DNA from: Tagaea sp. | Lineage (GTDB): Bacteria > Pseudomonadota > Alphaproteobacteria > CACIAM-22H2 | Reading direction: 5' to 3' | Assembly (NCBI GenBank): GCA_023653245.1 | Contig: JAMNXK010000020.1 | Coordinates: 1 to 12,579, forward strand | Length of the DNA stretch: 12,579 nt | Part shown: piece by piece, positions 1-5,373 of the stretch | Layout: each line of letters begins with the position of its first letter | Position numbering within the stretch: position 1 is the first letter of the stretch | Notes under the pieces: generated by a model | What the model saw: only the letters and a program-made list of their open reading frames with translations | Databases searched by the model: none | What the model was told of the DNA's origin: nothing | Position numbers and translations under genes: made by a program

Positions 1-435
1 GATGGCGACGTCGATCCCATCGCGCGGGAATTCGACCGCGCGCTGCTCGGTATCGAGCGTGATTTCGACGCCCGGATGGACGGCGGCGAATTTCCCCAAA
101 TTGGGTGCCAGCCAGCGCACGCCGAAGAACGGTGCGGCGCTGACCGACAGGCGCCCGCTGGGCCGCCGTCCGGGGACGCCGTCGCTGGCCCGCGCGATGC
201 GTTCGAGGGCGTCGCGGATCTGGGGGAGATAGGCCCGCCCCGCCTCGGTCAATGTCAGCACGTTGCCGTCGCGCGCGAAGAGGGCGGCGCCCAGCCAATC
301 CTCGAGCGCTTGAATGCCGTGGCTGACGGCGCTGGGCGTGAGTCCGAGCTCGGCGGCGGCTTTCTTGAAACTCGAATTGCGCCCGGCCGCTTCGAACAGA
401 CGCAGCGATTTGAGGGGCGGCAAGCGATAGGCCAT
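1..435 (-). CDS. LysR-family transcriptional regulator, GcvA-like (partial, C-terminus outside window)
   Basis: Reading leftward from an ATG at 433-435, the frame stays open for 145 codons to the window edge. The N-terminus (MAYRLPPLKSLRLFEAAGRN) followed by SSFKKAAAELGLTPSAVSHG (21-40) and IQALEDWLGAALFAR (41-55) is the winged helix-turn-helix of LysR regulators; TLTEAGRAYLPQI (61-73) begins the linker helix. From about residue 95 (GRLSVSAAPFFGVRWLAPNL) the periplasmic-binding-protein-like effector domain starts. The PPLKSLRLFEAAGR opening and VSHGIQALEDWLG resemble GcvA-type regulators. Full LysR proteins are about 300 aa, so roughly half is missing. Effector and targets cannot be told from this sequence; LysR proteins often control a divergent neighbour, and the gene reading away from it on the other strand is the unknown operon at 887. 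The family call is secure, the GcvA subtype less so. Confidence 0.93.
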   Translation of the reverse strand, partial: MAYRLPPLKSLRLFEAAGRNSSFKKAAAELGLTPSAVSHGIQALEDWLGAALFARDGNVLTLTEAGRAYLPQIRDALERIARASDGVPGRRPSGRLSVSAAPFFGVRWLAPNLGKFAAVHPGVEITLDTEQRAVEFPRDGIDVAI

Positions 436-458
436 GGCCGATTCTACCCGTCCATGGG

Positions 459-493
459 CGCGTGCGCGCGAATTTCGCGCATGCGCGCGTGCG
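459..493. promoter_or_regulatory. Overlapping GC palindromes upstream of the LysR gene (possible operator)
   Basis: About 25-60 bp upstream of the LysR start codon lie two adjoining symmetrical elements: GCGCGA-ATT-TCGCGC (466-480) and the perfect palindrome CGCGCATGCGCG (476-487), flanked by two copies of GCGCGTGCG. LysR proteins usually bind dyads of this spacing near their own promoter. However, the region is so GC-rich that short CG palindromes arise easily by chance, and no classical T-N11-A box stands out. Confidence 0.25.
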
Positions 494-539
494 GCGAAGT
501 CGCGCGACGGGCGGCGAAGCGGCGCGCGATCCTCGCGCC

Positions 540-704
540 ATGGACTGCAATCGCCCGCGCCCGCTCCCGCCGCCCCGCCACCCGGTCTATGGCGCTTTGG
601 GCGCCCGGCCCGAGGAAACGTTGGTTGCCCTCGGCCTGCGGCGCGAGGACATCCCCTGGCGGGGATTGGTCGTCTGCCTGCGGCGCCGCGACTTGTTCGA
701 CTGA
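540..704 (+). CDS. Possible small protein of unknown function (54 aa)
   Basis: An ATG at 540 opens a 54-codon frame ending in TGA at 702-704. The predicted product is basic and proline-rich at the N-terminus (PRPLPPPRHP) and has a compact C-terminus (LGLRREDIPWRGLVVCLRRR then DLFD). About 48 of 54 codons end in G or C, which fits coding use here but is weak evidence in such GC-rich DNA. There is no good Shine-Dalgarno sequence, and other frames are also open across the same stretch. It lies between the divergent LysR gene and the unknown operon. I do not recognise the family. It may be a real small protein or a chance frame. Confidence 0.33.
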   Translation: MDCNRPRPLPPPRHPVYGALGARPEETLVALGLRREDIPWRGLVVCLRRRDLFD

Positions 705-886
705 CCGTCCGGTCCGGCGCGCGCCCGGGACGGCGGGGCCGGATACCAACGATTTGACTCAAATGGCCGATCTCTGGCCTGATGGGCATTGATCTGCTAG
801 GGTCTGTGGATATGTCGCCGGCCAAGGCGGCGCCATGGACTTGCACGGTTTTTGTCTCGTTTGGACGGTTGGACGCGCGCGGAACG
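705..886. other. Leader region of the unknown two-gene operon
   Basis: This stretch has lower third-position GC and more A/T than the genes around it and looks non-coding. The reading frame of the downstream gene extends back to ATGs at 782 and 812, but codons in that extension (such as ACT, GTT, TTT, GGA) differ from the gene proper, so I treat it as leader. The promoter of the operon should lie here. A TTGACT (754-759) and a TTGATC (789-794) are -35-like, but neither has a convincing -10 at proper spacing. CCGTCC (708-713) and GGACGG could form a small hairpin near 708-735, without a T-run. Confidence 0.4.
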
Positions 887-1996
887 ATGGACGGAGCCGT
901 ATCGAAATCGTTCTGGGCCCCCCCCACCTTCGCCGAACGCGGCGCCTCGGTGCCGTTCACCACGCCCATCATCGTGGGCAGCCGGGTACGCGGACGGCAC
1001 GACGAACTCGAACTCGTGGTGCCCAACCCCTCGGGCGCCAAGGGCAACTACATTTTGGGATGGAAGAGCCTGCCGGAAGTGTTCTCGCTGACGGTCCATG
1101 ATCGGGTCTTGCATCGGGCGATCGACGAGGCGGGCGCCTCGACGCCCGAGGCCGTGCGCGCGGCCACGTTGCGCACCTCGTCGACCGGCCTTGCGGGCCC
1201 GTCGGCCGCCAAGCAGGCCAAGGCGCTGCTCAAGGAGCAGGAGGATTTCAAGCTCCTGATCCAATTTTCGCTGCTGTCCGAAACGGTCAAGCAGCTCTCG
1301 CAAGGCCAGCTGCAGATCACGCTCGCGCACGTGCAAAGCGAGACCGGCCGCCAGCAGGCCAAACTCATCCTCGCGCGCGTCGCGCACAAGGTGAACATCG
1401 AGGGCAACGAGCTCTACGCGCGCCTGGAAGCTTGGTCCGACGCGATCGGCCCGATCGGCACGCCCAAGATCGCCAAGGCGCCGCGCTTGCGCAAGATGCG
1501 CCAGCGCATCGAGGAATTCGCCAATTCGATCGGCGGCTGGTCGGAGGTCGACAAATCCGAGCACGCGCCCTTGGGCGGCCTGGCCAGCCTGGTCGCGCGC
1601 GAGACCGCGGCACTGGCCGCGGAGGCCTTCGCCGAAGCCGACATCCATCTCGAGAAGATCGACCGCACCGTCGCCAAGTGGGACAATTCCCTCGAGGCGA
1701 TGACGGCGACGATCGAGCGCATCTCGTGGATGCTCGACGGCTGGGACCTGCTCGTCGCCATGTGGGAGGACGCGGTCATCAAGGCGCCGCACGAGCAGCA
1801 GGCGGCCGTCCAGGAGCTGGCGCGCATTCTGCCGATCATTCCCGAGGAGGAAGTCTCCGGCGCGCGGCGCGACAAGATCCGCGAGATCGGCGTGCAGCGG
1901 CGCAAGCTGGTCAAACCGATGGAGGATTGGGTCACCGGCACGATCGACGCCGATCTGCGCACGCGGCTCGAGAAGTACAAGTCGAGGGCCGCATGA
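887..1996 (+). CDS. Conserved-looking hypothetical protein, first gene of an unknown two-gene operon (369 aa)
   Basis: I do not recognise this family. The start chosen is ATG 887 (MDGAVSKSFWAPPTFAERGA); in-frame ATGs at 782 and 812 would add 35 or 25 residues whose codon use looks non-coding. Residues 20-75 look like a small beta-rich module (SVPFTTPIIVGSRVRGR, ELVVPNPSGAKGNYILGW, LPEVFSLTVHDRVLHRAI). The rest is predicted almost wholly helical with coiled-coil character: 105-180 (Gln/Lys/Ala/Leu-rich, including KQLSQGQLQITLAHVQSETG), 195-215, and 235-300, which contains the tryptophan-rich WMLDGWDLLVAMWEDAV (281-297). A basic tail (RTRLEKYKSRAA) ends it. There is no signal peptide, membrane span or cysteine motif, so it is probably cytosolic. 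Its stop overlaps the next start (ATGA), so the two products are likely made together and may form a complex. Function is unknown; a structural or scaffold role is only a guess. Confidence 0.85.
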   Translation: MDGAVSKSFWAPPTFAERGASVPFTTPIIVGSRVRGRHDELELVVPNPSGAKGNYILGWKSLPEVFSLTVHDRVLHRAIDEAGASTPEAVRAATLRTSSTGLAGPSAAKQAKALLKEQEDFKLLIQFSLLSETVKQLSQGQLQITLAHVQSETGRQQAKLILARVAHKVNIEGNELYARLEAWSDAIGPIGTPKIAKAPRLRKMRQRIEEFANSIGGWSEVDKSEHAPLGGLASLVARETAALAAEAFAEADIHLEKIDRTVAKWDNSLEAMTATIERISWMLDGWDLLVAMWEDAVIKAPHEQQAAVQELARILPIIPEEEVSGARRDKIREIGVQRRKLVKPMEDWVTGTIDADLRTRLEKYKSRAA

Positions 1997-3417
1997 CCGA
2001 CGTGACCAAATCGTTGGGCGAGCTGTCGCAGCGCCTGTCGCAGATTCCGGAATCGACGCTGATCGAGATGGTCTGGGCGTTGGAAGGCAAGCGCCTGGGC
2101 AATCACACCGACCAGACGGCCCTCGGCCTGCTCGGCCAGTTCCGCCCGCGCCTGCAGGTCGTGCGCCCGGCCCGGCGCATGAGCGCCAAGCGCCTGTTCT
2201 GCATGCCCTTCGAAGACATGCTGAACAACGCGCCCAAGACCCAATCCAAGGTCATCGGCAAGATCAGCCGCAACGTCATCGATCCCGCCTGGGACATGCT
2301 CGTCGACAAGATCGGCCGCACCGAGATCGACCAGATCGAAACCGAGATCCGCAATCTGGGCAAAGCCAACGTCTCGTGGCTGCCGATCGGCCAGCGCCTG
2401 TGGCCGCAATGCGCCAAGGAAATGCGCGAGATCGTGACCCGCGCCGAGAAAACCGTCGCCTACCGCGCCGAGATCACGCCCAAGCTGGGCGGGCCGGAGA
2501 TGTATCTCGACTTCCAGGACATGACCGACGTCATGGAGATCGCCGTCGAGATCCAGACGATGCGCGAAGGCCTGCCGCCCAAGCCGATCGTCGCACTGGC
2601 CGACGAGGATATCGCGACGATCGGCCAGACCGTGATGGCCGTCGATCAGCGCATGAAGGTCCGCGCGCCCGTGGTCGTCTACGCGCTGGTCGCGCGCCTC
2701 GACCAGCCGACCGAAATCCTGTCGATCTTCGTGCGCGTGGCCGAAAAGGGCATGGCCGGCTCGACGGGCGAGCTCGCCTCGATCACCACAGAGGTGATGG
2801 TCACCGACATGGAGCAGCGCTTCGAGGAAGTACGCCGCTCGCTCGCCGACGGCACCAGCGACGGCAAGGTCAGCGTGCGCGAGGATCTCGCCAAGGAGAT
2901 CGGGCACCATCTGAAGGGCATCGCCCAAGGGCGCGAATTGCTCAAGGGCCAGGCCGGGGCCGCGGCCGCGCGCCGGCTCGATCGCGTGCGCGTCAAACTC
3001 AAGGACGTGGTCAACGCCAACATCATCGAGAACGCCGGCAAGGATATCGGCGCCGTTCTCGCCGATATCGGCCGCCTCGCCGCCAAAGCCATGGGCGAGG
3101 GCGACATCGCCGAGATCCAGCTCGTCGAGGATCGCTTGCTCGCCCTCCAGCTCGCCGCCAAATACGCGGGCGATCTCGGCCTCGACAAGGAATTGAAGGA
3201 CGAGTTGAAGCGCGTCGAGACCCAGATCGACGGCCATACGGGCCGCTTCTTCACCGATATCCGCATGCGCGGGCTGATGCCCGAAGACCGTCAGGGCGCG
3301 GAATCGGAACTCTATTCGAGCGTGCGCATGCTCGAACTCGTCTCGGGTGCGGACAAGGCCGAGAAGACGCTGGTCGAAGGCCTCAGCCTGATCGACGAGA
3401 AGACGAAGCAGGATTGA
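1993..3417 (+). CDS. Conserved-looking hypothetical protein, second gene of the unknown operon (474 aa)
   Basis: I do not recognise this family. It starts with ATG 1993 inside the preceding stop (ATGA overlap), with GAGGG about 6 nt upstream as ribosome binding site. The protein is soluble and predicted largely helical. A compact N-terminal helical region (1-60) is followed by the striking RRMSAKRLFCMPFEDMLNNA (61-80) and KVIGKISRNVIDPAWDMLVD (86-105), which reads like a conserved core motif. Residues 110-190 are helical, with KLGGPEMYLDFQDMTDVMEI near 164-183. Residues 225-280 hold VVVYALVARLDQPTEILSIF, and long amphipathic helices follow (295-365, 370-412). It ends in charged helices (EKTLVEGLSLIDEKTKQD). 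No nucleotide-binding, nuclease or membrane signature is visible. Translational coupling to the upstream gene suggests a shared function. Its last 35 bp overlap the convergent antitoxin gene tail. Confidence 0.88.
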   Translation: MTDVTKSLGELSQRLSQIPESTLIEMVWALEGKRLGNHTDQTALGLLGQFRPRLQVVRPARRMSAKRLFCMPFEDMLNNAPKTQSKVIGKISRNVIDPAWDMLVDKIGRTEIDQIETEIRNLGKANVSWLPIGQRLWPQCAKEMREIVTRAEKTVAYRAEITPKLGGPEMYLDFQDMTDVMEIAVEIQTMREGLPPKPIVALADEDIATIGQTVMAVDQRMKVRAPVVVYALVARLDQPTEILSIFVRVAEKGMAGSTGELASITTEVMVTDMEQRFEEVRRSLADGTSDGKVSVREDLAKEIGHHLKGIAQGRELLKGQAGAAAARRLDRVRVKLKDVVNANIIENAGKDIGAVLADIGRLAAKAMGEGDIAEIQLVEDRLLALQLAAKYAGDLGLDKELKDELKRVETQIDGHTGRFFTDIRMRGLMPEDRQGAESELYSSVRMLELVSGADKAEKTLVEGLSLIDEKTKQD

Positions 3418-3703
3418 CGCGCCGCTTGGGCGCGGGCGCCGGCGCGTCGATCCGCTCCGCGAGCCACGACTTGATGAGCGACTGATAGGGCATGTCGCGC
3501 CGGTTGGCGGCGATCTTGATCCGCGCGAGCAGCGAAACCGGCAGCCGCAGCGAGATCGACTGGGTCGAGGGTTTGAGATTCGGCATCTCGACCCGTTCGG
3601 CCTTCGACCAATCGACGTGACGGGTCGAATCCGTCTTTTCCCAATACGCGCGCTCCTGCGCTTCGGAGGCGAAGCGCGGAGAAGGTTTACGGCGTCCGCT
3701 CAT
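3383..3703 (-). CDS. brnA: BrnA-type (CopG/ribbon-helix-helix) antitoxin
   Basis: This 106-aa protein carries the hallmarks of the BrnA/CopG antitoxin family: YWEKTDSTRHVDWSKAERV (20-38), then PNLKPSTQSISLRLPVSLLA (41-60), RIKIAANRRDMPYQSLIKSW (61-80) and LAERI (81-85). The SISLRLP strand and the two following helices form the ribbon-helix-helix DNA-binding fold. In this family the antitoxin neutralises the BrnT ribonuclease by direct binding and the complex represses its own promoter. The start ATG (3701-3703) overlaps the toxin stop by 17 nt and is preceded by a strong purine-rich Shine-Dalgarno sequence (AAGGAAAGGG, 3710-3719, 6 nt spacing) inside the toxin gene. The basic C-terminal tail (KRRVNPASSSRRSG) extends past the usual family end and overlaps the convergent gene by 35 bp. 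The family call is strong. Confidence 0.92.
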   Translation of the reverse strand: MSGRRKPSPRFASEAQERAYWEKTDSTRHVDWSKAERVEMPNLKPSTQSISLRLPVSLLARIKIAANRRDMPYQSLIKSWLAERIDAPAPAPKRRVNPASSSRRSG

Positions 3704-3989
3704 AGATCGCCCTTTCCTTGCGGTTCATGGCGCGCGCCGAAATCACCCGCAGCAACGTCGCCGACCGGCGCAGCGTGAACGTGACGTGCAGCAGCCGTCC
3801 GTCGTCGCCGCGTCCCAGCGCGTGGAATCGCGGCTCCGCGTCCGAATGGCGGGTGTCGTCGGCGACGATCAGCGGCCGGTTGAAGAAGACCTGCTCGGCC
3901 TCCGACGCCGTCACGCCATGCTTGCGCGCGCTCTTGACACGATTGCCGTCGTCCCAATCGAAGCCGTCGATCCGCCGCCAGTCGAACAC
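3687..3989 (-). CDS. brnT: BrnT-family toxin, predicted ribonuclease (DUF497)
   Basis: This 100-aa protein matches the BrnT toxin family, a RelE-like ribonuclease fold that arrests translation when freed from antitoxin. Family features visible are FDWDDGNRVKSARKHGVTAS (10-29), EAEQVFFNRPLIVADDTRHS (30-49), EPRFHALGR (52-60), RLLHVTFTLRR (65-75), LLRVISARAMNRKERAIYER (79-98). The KHGV, D-x-x-H-S, E-x-R, R-x-x-x-V-T-F and ISAR-x-x-x-x-x-E-x-x-x-Y positions typical of the family are all present, so it looks intact. The start is a GTG (3987-3989): the in-frame codons upstream run into TGA at 4005-4007 with no other start. No Shine-Dalgarno sequence precedes it, unlike the antitoxin, which may hold toxin output low. 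Toxin first and antitoxin second is the standard brnTA order. The gene lies 41 nt past the hemY stop on the same strand. Confidence 0.93.
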   Translation of the reverse strand: MFDWRRIDGFDWDDGNRVKSARKHGVTASEAEQVFFNRPLIVADDTRHSDAEPRFHALGRGDDGRLLHVTFTLRRSATLLRVISARAMNRKERAIYERTP

Positions 3990-4016
3990 GGACGTATATT
4001 GCCATCATATACGTCC
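3990..4016 (-). promoter_or_regulatory. brnTA operator/promoter: perfect 10-bp inverted repeat
   Basis: GGACGTATAT (3990-3999) and its exact reverse complement ATATACGTCC (4007-4016) flank a 7-bp spacer, a 27-bp dyad directly adjoining the toxin GTG. On the minus strand a TATGAT (4004-4009) inside the dyad is a good -10 candidate. This AT-rich island in GC-rich DNA has the position and symmetry expected of a binding site for the ribbon-helix-helix antitoxin or the toxin-antitoxin complex. Binding here would block RNA polymerase, giving autorepression. With that -10, transcription would begin only about a dozen nt before the GTG, giving a nearly leaderless mRNA. The dyad is read directly; protein binding is inferred from family behaviour. 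Confidence 0.82.
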
Positions 4017-4030
4017 GGCCGCAATCCGCG

Positions 4031-5368
4031 TCAGGCCTTGTCGCCCTCGATGACCTGCAGCGCCGGGGCGAGGCGCGCCGGCGGCGCCCAGGCGAGCTTG
4101 TCGAACGCCCCGCAGCGCCCGCACAGCGCGCGCCACTCGGCGTGCGGATGGCCGCAGGATTGGCACGTCCAGGCCGGATCAGCGGGCGCGTCCGACGCGC
4201 GCGCGAGCCACGCTTTGGCTTCGCCCGCCTCGTCGCCCGCTTGCTCGGCGATGCGCGCCATCAAGCGGCACAGCCCCGCGCGCGCGTCCCCGCCTTCGGC
4301 GGCGATCGCCGCGTCGGCGTGGCGCTTGGCCTCGCCCCACAATTCGGCCGCGAGCGAGGCCTCGGCCATGGCGACATGGCTATCGGCATGCAGGGGGGCG
4401 AGTTTCGCCAAGCGCTCGACCTGCTTGATCCACTGCAGCGCGCCGGCCACGGGGCGCGCGCGGCGATAGGCGTCGATCAGCGCCGGATGCGGGCGGCGCG
4501 CCCATTCCTTTTCGACCAGCGCGCCGGCGGCGCGGGCCTTGCCGTCGCGCGCGTAAAGCAGCGCCAGTTCGACCGCGATCTCCGGCCGGTCGGGGGCGAG
4601 CTTGAACGCGCGCTCGGCCGCGCGGATCGCCTCGCGCCGATCGCCCTTGGCTTCGTGCAGGCGTGCGGCTTCGTGCAGCACGGCCGCGCGTTTGACGTCC
4701 GCTTCGGGGGCGGGCAGCAGCTTGGCGCGCCGCGCGGTGTCGATCGTGCGCTCGGCGTCGAGCCAATGCCCGCCTTTGGTTTCGAGCTCGACCAGCGCGC
4801 CCGCGACCCAGGTGGCGTCGGGCCGGATCTCGCGCGCGCGCCGGGCGAGATCCAGCGCCTCCGCGTCGCGGCCCTCGCGCATCGCCAAGGCGACCAGCCC
4901 GCGCAAGGCGGCGAATTCGGTTTCGGGGGCGGCGCGCATCGCTTCGAGATGTTTGCGCGCGCCGGCCTCGTCGCCGGCGAGCTGGGCGGCTTGCGCCGAC
5001 AACAGCAGCGAAGCGGGCGGCGCGCCCAGCAAGCGATCGGCCAGGGCCGCTTCGCGCAGCGCGCTTTTGGGATCGCCGGCGGCGACCGCCACCAGCCCGC
5101 GCGTCAGGGCGGCGTAGCCGTTCTTCTCGCGCCGCGCGCGGCGCCACAGCGCGAAACGCCCGGGCGCGCCGGCGATCCAGCGCCACGCGCGATCGATCAG
5201 GATCGCGACGGCCACGCCGATGGCGGCGAGCAGCGCCAGCGCGCCGAACGACGAGTCCACCCGCCAGCCGGCGATTTCCAGCGTGGCGCGGCCCGGCGTG
5301 GAACCGAGCCACACCGCGATCGCCATGGCGGCCAGGACGAGCAGCAACAGCAGAACGATGCGGCGCAT
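4031..5368 (-). CDS. hemY: HemY-like heme-biosynthesis-associated TPR membrane protein with C-terminal zinc ribbon
   Basis: This 445-aa inner-membrane protein fits proteobacterial HemY (TPR-containing, not the protoporphyrinogen oxidase also called HemY). Two hydrophobic segments (about 4-21, LLLLLVLAAMAIAVWLG, and 42-60, GALALLAAIGVAVAILIDR) form an N-terminal hairpin. RWIAGAPGRFALWRRARREK (63-82) is a typical HemY juxtamembrane stretch. Helical repeats follow from about 87 to 390, with recognisable TPR pairs (GRDAEALDLARRAREIRPDA, 166-185; KGDRREAIRAAERAFKLAPD, 241-260). The C-terminus carries C402-x2-C405 and C416-x2-C419 (CQSCGHPHAEWRALCGRCG), a zinc-ribbon or rubredoxin-like knuckle like that ending LapB/YciM. 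The start ATG (5366-5368) lies 5 nt after the stop of the preceding gene. The role is thought to be organising late heme-pathway enzymes at the membrane; no catalytic motif is visible. Confidence 0.9.
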   Translation of the reverse strand: MRRIVLLLLLVLAAMAIAVWLGSTPGRATLEIAGWRVDSSFGALALLAAIGVAVAILIDRAWRWIAGAPGRFALWRRARREKNGYAALTRGLVAVAAGDPKSALREAALADRLLGAPPASLLLSAQAAQLAGDEAGARKHLEAMRAAPETEFAALRGLVALAMREGRDAEALDLARRAREIRPDATWVAGALVELETKGGHWLDAERTIDTARRAKLLPAPEADVKRAAVLHEAARLHEAKGDRREAIRAAERAFKLAPDRPEIAVELALLYARDGKARAAGALVEKEWARRPHPALIDAYRRARPVAGALQWIKQVERLAKLAPLHADSHVAMAEASLAAELWGEAKRHADAAIAAEGGDARAGLCRLMARIAEQAGDEAGEAKAWLARASDAPADPAWTCQSCGHPHAEWRALCGRCGAFDKLAWAPPARLAPALQVIEGDKA

Positions 5369-5373
5369 GCGCG

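Noticed and set aside
782..886. Longer start (ATG 782 or 812) for the first unknown gene
   Set aside because: Codons in the extension have atypically low third-position GC, and the ribosome binding sites there are no better than at 887. This remains the least certain start in the window.
1414..3237. Very long antisense open frame opposite the unknown operon
   Set aside because: It lies fully antisense to two genes with clear coding signals. Its product is a low-complexity mix rich in Asp, His, Gly and Ala, typical of the complementary frame of GC-rich genes.
3700..4008. Alternative frame starting at ATG 4008 over brnT
   Set aside because: It begins inside the operator dyad and its product is an Arg-rich shadow. 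The brnT frame matches the toxin family across its whole length.
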